Source: Notolepis coatsorum (lineage: Eukaryota; Chordata; Actinopteri; Aulopiformes; Paralepididae). Taken from it: a DNA stretch of 64,000 bases. Location of the stretch: the NCBI GenBank assembly GCA_963971535.1, contig OZ020601.1, positions 22,354,191-22,418,190 of the forward strand. The letters are read 5' to 3'. Positions 11,453 to 23,728 of the stretch are shown piece by piece. The stretch's first letter is position 1. The number at the start of each line of letters is the position of its first letter. A program made the position numbers and the translations under genes. The notes beneath the pieces are model-generated. The model was given only the letters and a program-made list of their open reading frames with translations, searched no databases and had not been told where the DNA came from.

Positions 11453-12035
11453 TTAAGAGAAAGAGTCTGGTGGTCAATGTCACTTCGGATTGCTGATTGC
11501 TACGGACTTTACTCCTGTTGGGAAACTATAGCGAGGGTCTGTGCTCTACCAATCAGAGAGGGGCTTCGCTCAACCAATCAGAGAGGGGTCTGCAGAAATG
11601 GGCTCAACCAATCAGAGAGGGGTCTGCAGAAATGCAGCTACGGAAAGTAGAGACGCAACTATAGCAGGGCTAGACATCAGCTAAGGAGGAGCAGAGAAAT
11701 GGGGGAGCTAACTGGGTGAATGGACATGCCTATGGACACACTCTGCATCTGGGACGTCACCCAAGGTAAACAATGTGCAGGGAGCCATCTGGTAGGGACT
11801 GGGGGGAGAGGAGGAGATGGGAGGGAGCAGGGAGAGAGGAGAGAGGTGGGTGGGGGGATTTGCAACGAGCACAAGCATATGGAAAAGCAGATTTTTCCTC
11901 TCCCTGCAGCAGTCGGGGAGGCAGCATGCGCTGTGTCCACGCTTGACTGTGCTGCTCTCACCACCACCTGGCTCTCCTCGCCAGCCACCCAGTATGGCCA
12001 GCAGTGACACTCTGGAGCCTGTCCCCAGGCAGGGC

Positions 12036-12112
12036 AAACAGCACGCGCAAACACACACAACAAACATACATACACACGCACACACACACACAACAAACCT
12101 ACACGCACACAT
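12036..12112. repeat. CA-rich minisatellite, left segment
   Basis: Units of about 27 bp of the type acacacacaacaaac followed by ctacatacacac. The array resumes at 12468 after the hAT insertion. Confidence 0.7.
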
Positions 12113-12467
12113 TAGGGCTGGGCAATTAATCGAAAAGAAATCGCGATCTCGATTCATAGACCTATGCAATCTCATTTCTAATTTATTTTTTATTTATTTT
12201 ACTTTACTTTTTTTAAATGATGACGATTCTGACGAGTTATTTTGTATGTTACAATACTTTTAAGTTTAAGTCAAGCACTTTCATATATGTTATGTTTAAG
12301 TTTAAGTCAAGCACTTTGATATATGTTATGTCGTCTGTTTAAGAACGAGTGCAATAAATGATTTTATTGAAAAAATAAGAATCGTGTGAGAGAATCGTGA
12401 TCTCAATTCTTAGAGAAAAATCGTGATTCACATTTTTTCAAGAATCGCCCAGCCCTAGCACACTGCA
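12113..12467. mobile_element. hAT-type MITE (TAGGGCTGGGC termini)
   Basis: Begins TAGGGCTGGGCAATTAATCG and ends GAATCGCCCAGCCCTA. The inner parts carry inverted aatcg/cgatt motifs. Candidate 8-bp flanks gcacacat and gcacactg match at six of eight positions. The same ends delimit 20786-21433 and 26737-27783. It sits within a CA-rich minisatellite. Confidence 0.7.
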
Positions 12468-12770
12468 CACATACAACAAACAACAATCCTACATACACAC
12501 GCACGCACACAACAAACCTACATACACACTCACACACACAACAAACCTACATACACATACAAACCTACATACACACACGCACATACAACAAACCTACATA
12601 CACACACACACATTCAACAAACCTGCATACTGTACACATAGACACACACACAACAAATCTACATATACACACACAACACAACAAACCTACATGCGCAATT
12701 ATGCACACACACACAACCAACCTACATACACACACACATAACAAACCTACACACACATAATGCACTCTTT
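12468..12770. repeat. CA-rich minisatellite, right segment
   Basis: About ten degenerate units of acaacaaacctacatacacac. The frames it opens on either strand are compositional. Confidence 0.7.
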
Positions 12771-12774
12771 TTAA

Positions 12775-14935
12775 CCCTCTCTCTGCCACGCTTATGTACA
12801 TCCTTATACCATCCTCTGCCAGCTCTATTTGTCTATGGAGAAGTTCCCCTTCTTTGCAGGGCTATAACTTTTTAAATTGTATTGCTAAATTGACATTACT
12901 ATGGCCCATTCAACGTCAATTATCTATCGTTTTGGATGTAGCAACGTTCTACTTTTTCATTCATACTAAAATACGGTCTAAAGTATAAATATGTTTTTAT
13001 CGTTTTCTGCAGCATTCTGCAGAACGTGATTTATAGCCCTAAATGCATTATATTGATGATCAAATACAGTTTGATAGCGATCGGCGCCAGATAAATTTCA
13101 AATGTACGTGCTTTTAGAAGTTACTACTTATCATCTGATGTTGACCGGATGGGGGGGGGGGGGGGGTCGTTTATAATTCCGTGGCCAACGTTAGATGATT
13201 CATGTAGTGTGGGTGATATGATCGTCAGAGCAGTTTGTATCGAACACGGTAAAAATAAACACTGAAACTTACCCCAGTCTCCTCAGGCCGTTGGGCGATG
13301 AGCAAAAAGATTGCTATTATGGGATGTTGAAATATGCGATCCATCTCCAGGTTGTATAATAGTATATACGTCATGTTGTTTATTGAGTTAGGGTGAGTGA
13401 TAGATTATCCAGTGTGTCAAGATCAGTGATGCCACAGATTACTTGTAAAAGTAATCCGATTACTGATTATTGATTACTCCTTTAAAAAGTAATCCAAGTT
13501 ACTTTACTGATTACTTGATTATCAGAGTAACTTAGTTACTTTGAAAGTAACTAGGTTACGAAGTCGTCGTCGTTCCCCCAACCGTTTTTTTTAAACGCTT
13601 TATTGAAAGTGCATAAATTGTTTTTAACTTGTTTCTCTGCACATAACGTAAATTGTTAAACTAGTGCTTCAGCTTTTGTACCATCAAGTATGGTAAAGCA
13701 ACAGTCTATGATGCTCACAGCATTAGAGCAGCCAGCCAGTGGTTTTACAAAACCAGTGTATCCATTCACATCTAACAAATGCAGGCTGAACTATTCAATT
13801 ATATCAACTGTAACTATTAAATTGTTTTTATAAATGTCTCTCTATAAACATACAATCAGTCTCTCTTTAACATGTAAATTAACTGTAAATCTGGCAAATA
13901 AGAGCTTTTGCTCTGCCACCATCAAATATACATTAATCAAAAGGGAAAGAAACAATCTCTCTCTTTTGCTGTTTGGCTGGCCTCCGAGTCCTCCTGTACC
14001 TACTAGTCGAAGCGTCGGCTAGTGTTGTGATTCCAGATGCTTTCAATGCAATTGGATGTGCTGTTTTTAGCGGTAGACAGTATTTTGTTTCCTCCGCATA
14101 TGAACGTGAAGTAGTGACTGACGAGCGTTTTGGGATGGAAGTCTGAACAGAAACGAACTTTTAATTTTGCCAAGCGTTTTGGGGTGGAATTCTCCGACGA
14201 CGGAGCCCTGCTGTCACACGATTGGCGCATGTCACATGACGTGCTGTGAAGACCCGCCCTACTCTGCCTCTGATTCGCAGACTGTGGATGGGGAATGTGA
14301 TTGTACCAAAGCAGAGTCACTCACAGACAGAGTGTCCAGTCACGCCGCGGCCCGCGGGACACATTCTTGTGTAACCCTTTCACTGCCACACTACGTCACT
14401 CCCAAAAGAAAAACAGCTCAAAATATATTTTTGACTGTCGAAAACGAAATAAAATACTGCATTCCGCCTGCATTATGAATTTATGATGAGATAGTAACGA
14501 AATAGTAATGCACAGCCACTTGGACAAGTAACTGCAATCAGATTACTGGCTTTTAAAGATTAACGCGTTAGATTACTATTTTCGGGGGAAAGTAATCAGA
14601 TTACAATAACGCGTTACTTAGTAACGCGTTACCGGCATCACTGGTCAAGATGGAGTCCCGGGAGCTATAGCGAGTGGTCGGACCGAATTTGGATGAGCAC
14701 CAGTTTCCGTTTCCGGTTTGCTGTTTGGGCGATCCGCCGATCGGCCACCAGATGGCGCGCTTGAACCGTTGGAGAGTTGAGAAGAGATCAACAGTAGATC
14801 TCAAGTCTCCACGGGAGAAATATGATTGCCATCACAGATTTTTGAAATATTGATCTCAATGACGTGTTACGGCGTCATTGGCAGATTAAGCATGGCGAGC
14901 AATGACGTGTTACGGTGTCCTTGGCGATTAAAGGG
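12775..14935 (+). mobile_element. TTAA MITE family B, copy 3, split by a hAT element
   Basis: TTAA at 12771-12774 precedes CCCTCTCTCTGCC. The body matches 2293-3240 in the same orientation (tctttgcagggctataac near 12850, gatcggccaccagatggcg near 14735). The right end reads cttggcgattaaaggg at 14935, but the flanking TTAA is lost (aaga). A hAT element interrupts it at 13424-14643. A G-run of about 17 lies near 13150. Confidence 0.75.
13424..14643. mobile_element. hAT element nested in the family B MITE, perfect 8-bp target duplication
   Basis: Starts CAGTGATGCC and ends GGCATCACTG, flanked by GTCAAGAT at 13416-13423 and at 14644-14651. The subterminal regions are the well-known fish motif built on gattactgattacttg and taacgcgttacttagtaacg. 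No transposase ORF; the frames in 14003-14486 have no hAT motif. The insertion postdates the surrounding MITE. Confidence 0.88.
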
Positions 14936-16277
14936 AAGAAAAAAAAGACAGGACTCGTTTTCTTTTGGTAAAGAAAATACCTCAAGATACAACCAACAAT
15001 ATGAATTTGGATTAAAATAGTAAAAGAATTCACCAAGGATTCACCAAGGCCAAACAAACCTCAACTACCTCTAGGAACAGAGCAACAGAAAACAGATCGT
15101 CATGGCGAAATCTCTTAGCATTTCTTACTTAGTAGATCAAGACCTAACAAACAAACAATGACACTTTGTAAACGTTCACAGGCGGTTTTCAGATACATAG
15201 GTCTTTAGAGAGTGCAGTGAGTAGACACACACCAACTGTGGGCAAAATACACCAAAATACATCCATGTGATGCAGGCAGTCATAAACAAGACAAGGAGAG
15301 ATGGAGGAAAAGAGAAACCGGGTGTTTTCTGCACCTGTTCATCTGACAGACACTAGTATTATGTGGCCAGTTGGATGTTGACTCACTGACAGCTCCCATC
15401 ATGCAGCACTGACCTGGAACACCAAATGTCTTAATAATCTGTTCATTTGTTGTGACTGTGGGGCATGAAAAGCCTGTTTCCCTGCCATCTGAGGCCAAGA
15501 GCGAGAGAGGCCTGTATCCTGTTACTACACACACACGCAAGACATGCCTGTACACTACACACACGCACAGGTATTGCAGGTGGTCCGTGGAAAAAAAGCT
15601 AAAGAAAATAGATATATATACTGTATATATATATTTTTTTTTTAACTGTTGTGTAATATAAAACATGGTATTATAGTTTGTTATTCTCTCAAATTAGGCT
15701 AATCATTATGGGTAAATAAATAGTGGCGCTTGTGCGTGATGACTAGGGATGGGTACCGAATTAGGTACTTTTAAAAAGGTACCTACTGAATCACGTCGGT
15801 ACTACCGAGTACTGATTCACGTGAGATCCGTCTGTGCCAGATTTCGCTACTATAAAAAAAAAATATATATATACGTATATATATTTATTTTTTTACCTTT
15901 TCTTTCTCACATCAACGTTCACACACACAATATACGCTTACCTAGGATTTGACTTGATTCAACAACAAAGCAGTTGGGGCAATGGCAAGCCGAAAACGGT
16001 CGAAAGTGTGGTTATTTGAATTTGTTATTACATTTTTAGAGACTAAAGTACAGAAAAAAGGTACCGTTGGGTACCGGTATCGATTCACAGGTACCGGTAC
16101 CGTCTGCTATAAGCGTAAACATGCGTGTGTGCGTGTGTGCTCGAGCGCATGTCCCATCTCCAGTCTTTACTATATATATACACGTTTGATGTTTATTTAT
16201 TTTTACTGTTTGCATACGAGGTGGTCCGCGATTTTTTTTTTATAACAATTAGTGGTCCGCATAAACAAAAGGTTTGG
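14936..16277. other. Mostly unique intronic sequence with AT repeats and hAT-like fragments
   Basis: 14936-15740 shows no repeat shared with the rest of the window and no exon I can support. At 15744 a TAGGGATGGGTACCG terminus opens a stretch rich in palindromic ggtaccg words that ends near 16105, probably a degenerate hAT MITE. TA-rich tracts occur near 15620 and 15860. At 16262-16277 a ggtttgggaaccactg sequence, a hAT-type right end, abuts the minisatellite. Confidence 0.5.
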
Positions 16278-17028
16278 GAACCACTGGACTACAGAGACCA
16301 TGTAGCAGAGACAGAACATGATAGACTACAGAGACCATGTAGCAGAGACAGAACATGATAGACTACAGAGACCATGTAGCAGAGACAGTACATGATATAC
16401 AGAGACCATGTAGCAGAGACAGAACATGTTAGACTACAGAGACCATGTAGCAGAGACAGAACATGATAGACTACAGAGACCATGTAGCAGAGACAGAACA
16501 TGATAGACTACAGAGACCATGTAGCAGAGACAGTACATGATATACAGAGACCATGTAGCAGAGACAGAACATGTTAGACTACAGAGACCATGTAGCAGAG
16601 ACAGAACATGATAGACTACAGAGACCATGTAGTAGAGACAGAACATGTTAGACTACAGAGACCATGTAGCAGAGACAGTACATGATATACAGAGACCATG
16701 TAGCAGAGACAGAACATGATAGACTACAGAGACCATGTAGCAGAGACAGTACATGATATACAGAGACCATGTAGCAGACAGAACATGTCAACATAATATA
16801 CAGAGACCATGTAGCAGAGACAGTACATGATATACAGAGACCGTAGCAGAGACAGTACATGATATACAGAGACCATGTAGCAGAGACAGAACATGATATA
16901 CAGAGACCATGTAGCAGAGACAGTACATGATATACAGAGACCATGTAGCAGAGACAGAACTTGATAGACTACAGTACAGAGACCATGTAGCAGAGACAGT
17001 ACATGATAGACTACAGAGACCATGTAGC
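16278..17028. repeat. 34/37-bp minisatellite (cagagaccatgtagcagaga), left segment
   Basis: About 20 units of two interleaved lengths: 37 bp with gatagactacagagacc and 34 bp with gatatacagagacc, all sharing catgtagcagagacag. The array resumes at 18563 after a hAT insertion, and a short copy recurs at 26236. Frames through it translate to a repeating Cys/Leu/Ser-rich peptide on the minus strand and are not genes. Confidence 0.9.
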
Positions 17029-17642
17029 CAGGGAGCGAAATTTACTTTTTGACTCACCGGCCAGTGGCGGGTAGATGGGAAGAGTCTACCCGCCAAGCAT
17101 ATTTCTTACCTGCCAAATTTGTTTTGATTAAAAATATATATATATATTATATAAAAAAAAAAATTTAAATAAAATATATATTATATAATCATACTTGTAG
17201 TTGTATTATCTGCGAGACATCGCCACCACGCAATAAGTCAAAATGCTTGCTATCTGCAAACAGCTCCACTGTCTGTGTGTATACTTGAGTAGCCTCCAGC
17301 TCCAGCAAGGATTCTCCGGCCCTGCAGCTAGACCCTATATTCAGCTAGACCCTACATTCAGCATGCAAGGATTCTCCGGCGATGCAGCTGGACCCTATTT
17401 ATAACGTTACGGTTATTTTGTCAAATCACATTCAACATGCCCTCAGCTAGAATACGCATTCAATCAATGTTATAAGACATTGATATCAGGAGCTATCTGT
17501 AGCTACTGCTAGCCCGGTAGATAACGTTAAGACAATTTAGTTTACTGGGACAGATCGATCTAACGTGAGCTAGCTAACGCGAGCTAGCTAACGAGGGAAC
17601 GGAGGTATTATGCAGCTCATGGAGGTCCGATCTAGACTAGAG

Positions 17643-17890
17643 CAGACTGCTACCATTCTGAGAGCTTAACGTTAGCACTAGAGCTGCGGGCGAGCTGCTA
17701 CCATTCTGAGAGCTTAACGTTAGCACTAGATGCTGCGGGCGAGCTGCTACCATTCTGAGAGCTTAACGTTAGCACTAGAGCTGCGGGCGAGCTGCTACCA
17801 TTCTGAGAGCTTAACGTTAGCACTAGAGCTGCGGGCGAGCTGCTATCATTCTGAGAGCTTAACGTTAGCAGTGGCACTAGAGCTGCGGGC
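17643..17890. repeat. 48-bp minisatellite inside the hAT element, about 5 copies
   Basis: Units contain gagctgctaccattctgag, gcttaacgttagcactag and agctgcgggc. One unit carries an extra tggcac insertion. The aacgttagc and gctagcta words are frequent in fish DNA. Confidence 0.8.
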
Positions 17891-18128
17891 CGCTCTGTGT
17901 TGATACGAGCAGAAGCCAATAGTATCCCGCTGAAGGCTGGCCCGGCTGGGCGGATATGACTCGTTGCCACGTTTTTTTTCAAAATAAGAATATCATACGA
18001 ACCGAATGCTGCTAACTGCCGGAGCCATCGATATTATGACTCTAGCTGCGCTTGGGCCGGAAATGAGACCCGCACAGATTTTCAAAATAAGAGTATCGTT
18101 ATGAAGTACACGTCCACACGCCACGCCA

Positions 18129-18547
18129 CGAAATTAAAGCCTGCCGCCCGCCAGGGGCGCTCAGTTTTTACCTTTGGCGCTTGCCACTGAGAGCCCTGCC
18201 CGCCGTGTGAATGAATGAATGAATGAAAACTTTATTTAACAGATTGCAGAATGGGTACAATACAGTACGGCTCAATACATACAATTGTTAAGGGGATGCA
18301 GACCTGAGAAAGACGTTTGTCTTGTTTCCAAATGGGGGACCCTGATGGAAACAAGACAAACGTCTTTCTCAGGTCTGCATCCCCTTAACAATTGTATGTA
18401 TTGAGCCGTACTGTATTGTACCCATTCTGCAATCTGTTAAATAAAGTTTTCATTCATTCATTCATTCACACGGCGGGCAGGGCTCTCAGTGGCAAGCGCC
18501 AAAGGTAAAAACTGAGCGCCCCTGGCGGGCGGCAGGCTTTAATTTCG
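18129..18547. repeat. Perfect palindrome: two 201-bp arms, 17-bp spacer
   Basis: Left arm 18129-18329 and right arm 18347-18547 are reverse complements without a gap, and I found no mismatch. Each arm consists of a LINE 3' tail (ending AATAAAGTTTTCATTC) and about 80 bp of the hAT terminal region, so the element's right end is present twice in opposite orientations. The spacer is 18330-18346. A perfect arm of this size implies a very recent origin or a foldback artefact. Confidence 0.9.
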
Positions 18548-18562
18548 CCCCCTGCATGTAGC

Positions 18563-20195
18563 AGAGACAGAACTTGATAGACTACAGAGACCATGTAGCA
18601 GAAACAGTACATGATATACAGAGACCATGTAGCAGAGACAGTACATGATATACAGAGACCATGTAGCAGAGACAGTACATGATATACAGAGACCATGTAG
18701 CAGAGACAGAACATGATATACAGAGACCATGTAGCAGAGACGGAACATGATAGACTACAGAGACCATGTAGCAGAGACAGAACATGATAGACTACAGAGA
18801 CCATGTAGCAGAGACAGTACATGATAGACTACAGAGACCATGTAGCAGAGACAGAACATGATAGACTAGAGAGTAGAGACCATGTAACAGAGACAGTACA
18901 TGATAGACTACAGAGACCATGTAGCAGAGACAGTACATGATAGACTACAGAGACCATGTAGCAGAGACAGTACATGATATACAGAGACCATGTAGCAGAG
19001 ACAGAACATGATATACAGAGACCATGTAGCAGAGACAGTACATGATATACAGAGACCATGTAGCAGAGACAGAACATGATAGACTACAGAGACCATGTAG
19101 CAGAGACAGAACATGATAGACTAGAGTAGAGACCATGTAACAGAGACAGTACATGATAAGACTACAGAGACCATGTAGCAGAGACAGTACATGATAGACT
19201 ACAGAGACCATGTAGCAGAGACAGAACATGATAGACTAGAGTAGAGACCATGTAGCAGAGACAGAACATGATAGACTAGAGTAGAGACCATGTAACAGAG
19301 ACAGTACATGATAAGACTACAGAGACCATGTAGCAGACAGTACATGATAGACTACAGAGACCATGTAGCAGAGACAGAACATGATAGACTAGAGTAGAGA
19401 CCATGTAACAGAGACAGTACATGATAAACTAGAGAGTAGAGACCATGTAACAGAGTCTGAGACAGTACATGATAGACTACAGAGACCATGTAGCAGAGAC
19501 GGAACATGATAGACTAGAGAGTAGAGACCATGTAACAGAGACAGTACATGATAAGACTACAGAGACCATGTAGCAGAGACAGTACATGATAGACTACAGA
19601 GACCATGTAGCAGAGACAGTACATGATAGACTACAGAGACCATGTAGCAGAGACAGTACATGATAGACTACAGACCATGTAGCAGAGACAGTACATGATA
19701 AGACTACAGAGACCATGTAGCAGAGACAGTACATGATAAGACTACAGAGACCATGTAGCAGAGACAGTACATGATAGACTACAGAGACCATGTAGCAGAG
19801 ACAGTACACTACAGAGACCATGTAGCAGAGACAGTACATGATAGACTACAGAGACCATGTAGCAGAGACAGTACACTACAGAGACCATGTAGCAGAGACA
19901 GTACATGATAAGACTACAGAGACCATGTAGCAGAGACAGTACATGATAAGACTACAGAGACCATGTAGCAGAGACAGTACATGATAGACTACAGAGACCA
20001 TGTAGCAGAGACAGTACATGATAGACTACAGAGACCATGTAGCAGAGACGGAACATGATAGACTAGAGAGTAGAGACCATATAACAGAGACAGTACATGA
20101 TAAGACTACAGAGACCATGTAGCAGAGACAGTACATGATAGACTACAGAGACCATGTAGCAGAGACAGTACACTACAGAGACCATGTAGCAGAGT
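18563..20195. repeat. 34/37-bp minisatellite, right segment, about 45 units
   Basis: Continuation of 16278-17028. Variants include an extra A (gataagac), gactagagagtagagacc and shortened units (agtacactacagagacc). The variants recur in the same order in places (for example near 19130 and 19300), which suggests higher-order duplication. Confidence 0.9.
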
Positions 20196-20568
20196 AAAAT
20201 GGTCAAATGTCCAACAGTAATGACTACTATAGCCGCAAAGCTAAATGTGCAGGTTTAGAAGTGTAGGAAGGCCGTTGGGAAGCATAGGAAAGGTGATAGG
20301 AAGCATGTTAGGAAGCATACAACAGGTCATAGAAAACATAGGAAGCATGTTAGGAAGCATAGGCTGAAAAAAGCTGAACAGATAAGTGTGAGAGGACATA
20401 GCCCTGGGGGTGAGAGAGGACATAGCCCTGGGGGTGAGAGGACATAGCCCTGGGGGTGAGAGGACATAGCCCTGGTGGTGAGAGAGATAGCCCTGGGGGT
20501 GAGAGGACATAGCCTTGGGGGTGAGAGGACATAGCCTTGGGGTTGAGAGGACATAGGCCTGACTGGCT
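20196..20568. repeat. Segmental duplication copy 1, including a 22-bp minisatellite
   Basis: Together with the last minisatellite units before 20196, this block is nearly identical to 26236-26736, offset 6143 bp. It holds a unique part (gtaaaatggtcaaatgtcc through ataggctgaaaaaagctg), imperfect aggaagcat repeats and a 22-bp array (gagaggacatagccctgggg) at 20388-20553 with about 7 units against about 9 in the other copy. Confidence 0.85.
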
Positions 20569-20785
20569 GACGGACGATGTCAGTCTGACACAAGACGGCC
20601 TATTCAAACAGTACGTTCAAAAGCAACAACCAGACATTAAATACACAACTACAGTAGTCTACACTAGTACTTGTTAATTAGCGGAAATATAAAAAAATCA
20701 TTAAGTCTGCTATAAGCCATTTCCCTCTCTCTCTGGAAGATACTGTTATGTATATATATATATGTAAAGGTACACATATCCATAC

Positions 20786-21433
20786 TAGGGCTGGGCGATA
20801 TGGCCAAAAATGATATCACGATAACGATATGATAATGTTATCATATCACTCGATATCGATAATTATCGATATTGTTATAAGTAATAAAAAAAAGTTTTTT
20901 TTAAACAACAGATATATGTTTATTTTGCAGCAATTCTTTGTCGTTGCCGCCATCTTTAGTGTTACAGCCCCTCACACTCCAGTTCTCAGGCTGCAGCTGG
21001 TTTGAAAGCGAAAGTGAACAAGCTTCTCTGCTGGCTGTGGCTCCAGGGGAGTTGAATAGATCTGGCTCTGCTAGTTTCTTTTCTATCTTTTGGCGCTTTT
21101 TTGGTGGACAAACCACCACACATGTGCACCATGACTCTCGACTGGAGACTAGCTCTGCTAGCACACATAGCCTACTGTGTACAGACGGTTTCAAACTGTA
21201 TTTTAAATTAGAAAGCAAACTAAATAAATTTGGTCAGTATTGTCATTTGGACAAGCAAAGCCATTACTTTAAGTTGCAGGCAAGAAAGACAAGTCTGTCC
21301 ACTGTCTCTGGTTTTAAAACTGCCCTGTTGCAGGTCACTGTTAGATTTTTTATTTATTTTTTTATTATCAATCGATATCGATTATTAAAATATATTGCGA
21401 TAATTATCGTTATCGTTTTATCGCCCAGTCCTA
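20786..21433. mobile_element. hAT-type MITE (TAGGGCTGGGCGATATGG termini)
   Basis: Begins TAGGGCTGGGCGATATGG and ends TTATCGCCCAGTCCTA, with subterminal atcgat and gataacgat palindromic words. The flanks ATCCATAC and ATCTGTAC match at six of eight positions and differ by two transitions, as expected of an aged 8-bp duplication. A 190-codon frame at 20938-21510 runs out of the element and shows no transposase motif. Confidence 0.75.
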
Positions 21434-21787
21434 ATCTGTACCGAACAGTTTCAGTGTGTACCGTACCGTACAGAACGGCGGTGTACCGAACGAATACAAC
21501 GGTATGTTAACCACTAACGACTGCCCACCGGGGGCTGTTTTTTTTTCACAATCTAATATAATAATTATAATTATTATTTATTTTTGTACAAGTCGATTAT
21601 TAATTTCAATATAGAATATTCGTTGACAGCCCTACAAGTACAATTAGTTACTGCACACTACATCACCCCTGAGTGGAACATGGAAAGCCAAACTTTCCCC
21701 TACTGTACCGAAAACCCGTACCGAACCTTGACTTTAAAACCGAGGTACGTACCGAACCGTGGTTTGTGTGTACCGTTACACCCCTAA
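21434..21787. mobile_element. hAT-type MITE fragment (right end TACCGTTACACCCCTA)
   Basis: The right terminus near 21770-21787 is the complement of TAGGGGTGTAACGGTA, related to the complete element at 55847-56186. Inner sequence is full of gtaccgaac and its complement. No intact left end is visible next to the preceding MITE. Confidence 0.55.
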
Positions 21788-22975
21788 TATATATATATAT
21801 ACGTATATACATAACTGTGAAACTTTCACACGCTGTGCCACCCAGTACATCCTCAACTTGAGGGAAACTGACCGTTTACTGATACATGAATGACGACTAC
21901 AGGCCTCCTTTTGTCAAATTCATCTCCTATAGTCTTCAAAGAAATATTGAACCTTTTGAAATCTGCTTGTAAATTGATGCAAAACACATAAGAAAATAAA
22001 TTGGAAATCCAAGAGAGAGGTTTAGTAGTTTATAGAAATACACTACAAGTCAGACCAGGTCTCACCCTTATGAGAACAGATTTCTACGGTACAGATTCTT
22101 GAGTAACGAAAACAAACGAATGTTCCCTTATAACAAAATGCTGGAAATCCAATTATCCAAAAACACAAAAAGCTAAAGGCAGTTTTGCAGCATGCAGTGA
22201 CACTTAAAGAGGCTAAAGGTATTGCTCAAAACGATGCTCCAGGCACCAAAAACTTTGTAATACATAAATAAACAGTCCTGTATGAAATACGAAGCTGTTC
22301 AAACATGCATGCGACAATATATACACAGAGATAGAAAATATCAAGGATTGATACAAATCAATAGCAGGAAATAAAGGTGGAATGGACAGCGTGGTGCGCT
22401 CTGATGCCTATTCAGAAGCAACATTTCAATTTGCTCCACAAAGACACCCCAGCTGTGATACAAGCTGAAGCCCGGCTCACTGAGGTCAAGTTGCTTTCTC
22501 CTAGGACTCTGGTACTTGAGCTGAAGGCCTTGATGGTGAGAGAGCACAGTTAATAGATTTCCCTTTCTTCACGGCGCTGTTGTTGTACTAAACTATTATG
22601 GATTCGGAAAAAATTCCTTGCCGGGACTCCTTTGTGCCAGGGGTCTATGGGGAAGCAAGAACACAACGGCAGACCGTCTAAAAACCTGGCCTTCAAGCTC
22701 AAACCCAATTTCACAAGCTCCCAGCAGACCGTGCCAGTCCATTCCGTCGTGACAATGGCCGCCTGCTTCTTTACCTATTTAGCCAGCCGGTGGTGGAACA
22801 ATCGGGTGGCAGGAAAGGTGACAGGTAATTTAAAGAGGCAGAGGGGAAGGATGTGTGTCACCCGGTCCCCTTGCCAACATTTGGTCCCCACCTAATGACA
22901 GCTCAAAACATCTAGATTTGTGTCACCCACATTCTTGTCTAAGAGACAGAGGAGAGCCAGGGATGCACAGTTTTG
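21788..22975. other. Unique-looking intronic sequence
   Basis: No repeat shared within the window and no supported exon. 22341-22547 has a 68-codon minus-strand frame and 22632-22895 an 87-codon plus-strand frame. Neither has a domain or convincing splice sites. Confidence 0.5.
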
Positions 22976-23728
22976 TTTTTGTTGACTGTAGGACAATGCC
23001 CTCTAGTCCATTATTCAGTAGGTTTGGTCTTAGTCATGTGTTGACCGTAGGACAACGCCCTCTTGTCCATTATTCAGTAGGTTAGGTCTTAGTCATGTGT
23101 TGACCGTAGGACAACGCACTCTAGTCCATTATTCAGTAAGTTAGGTCTTAGTCATGTGTTGACCGTAGGACAACGCCCTCTTGTCCATTATTCAGTAGGT
23201 TAGGTCTTAGTCATGTGTTGACCGTAGGACAACGCCCTCTTGTCCATTATTCAGTAGGTTAGGTCTTAGTCATGTGTTGACCGTAGGACAACGCACTCTA
23301 GTCCATTATTCAGTAAGTTAGGTCTTAGTCATGTGTTGACCGTAGGACAACGCCCTCTTGTCCATTATTCAGTAAGTTAGGTCTTAGTCATGTGTTGACC
23401 GTAGGACAACGCCCTCTTGTCCATTATTCAGTAGGTTAGGTCTTAGTCATGTGTTGACCGTAGGACAAGGCACTCTAGTCCATTATTCAGTAGGTTAGGT
23501 CTTAGTCATGTGTTGACCGTAGGACAACGCACTCTAGTCCATTATTCAGTAGGTTAGGTCTTAGTCATGTGTTGACCGTAGGACAACGCCCTCTTGTCCA
23601 TTATTCAGTAGGTTAGGTCTTAGTCATGTGTTGACCGTAGGACAACGCACTCTAGTCCATTCAGTAGGTTTGGTCTTAGTCATGTGTTTTTGTTGACCGT
23701 AGGACAACGCCCTCTAGTCCATTACATC
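22976..23728. repeat. 59-bp minisatellite, about 12.5 copies
   Basis: The period is exactly 59 (ttgaccgtaggacaac at 23041, 23100, 23159 and so on). Two main variants alternate: gccctcttgtcc and gcactctagtcc. Terminal units are more diverged (tttttgttgac), as expected at array edges. Confidence 0.92.

Larger units (their letters stand above)
9895..11656. mobile_element. Mutator-like (MULE-type) non-autonomous element, 9-bp target duplication
   Basis: Long terminal inverted repeats start GCGTCTCTACTTTCCGTAG at 9895 and end with the complement at 11656. They include gctgcatttctgcagacccc and copies of ctctgattggttgagcg. The flanks are AACTATAGC at 9886-9894 and at 11657-11665, an exact 9-bp duplication. 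Long inverted ends with 9-bp duplications point to the Mutator superfamily. There is no transposase. Inside are imperfect repeats around cataacgttat (10010-10260), a tandem block at 10638-10825 and a nested fold-back element (10834-11452). Confidence 0.75.
17029..18554. mobile_element. Non-autonomous hAT element inside the minisatellite, perfect 8-bp target duplication
   Basis: Starts CAGGGAGCGAAATTTAC and ends with the complement of CAGGGGGCGAAATTAAAG. It is flanked by CATGTAGC at 17021-17028 and at 18555-18562, part of the minisatellite unit, so the insertion point is exact. It contains a TA-rich tract, a 48-bp tandem array (17643-17890) and a perfect palindrome (18129-18547) that includes its own right terminus. 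No transposase. Confidence 0.88.

Noticed and set aside
11720..11768. Possible WD-repeat exon (TLCIWDVTQG followed by gtaaac)
   Set aside because: An in-frame stop lies directly upstream, no acceptor is convincing and there is no partner exon; the match is ten residues.
16278..20195. Chains of 60-118-codon minus-strand frames (MVSVVYHVLSLLHGLC-type repeats)
   Set aside because: They translate the 34/37-bp minisatellite in all three frames; no start context, domain or splice structure.
20938..21510. 190-codon plus-strand frame
   Set aside because: It starts inside a hAT MITE, runs across its terminus and has no transposase or other motif.
22341..22547. 68-codon minus-strand frame considered as a USP45 exon
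   Set aside because: No similarity to the USP45 catalytic region and no suitable acceptor in phase with the donor at 31530.
22976..23728. Regular 59-bp periodicity resembling a CRISPR array
   Set aside because: The whole unit repeats without unique spacers, and the setting is a vertebrate-type genome; it is a minisatellite.
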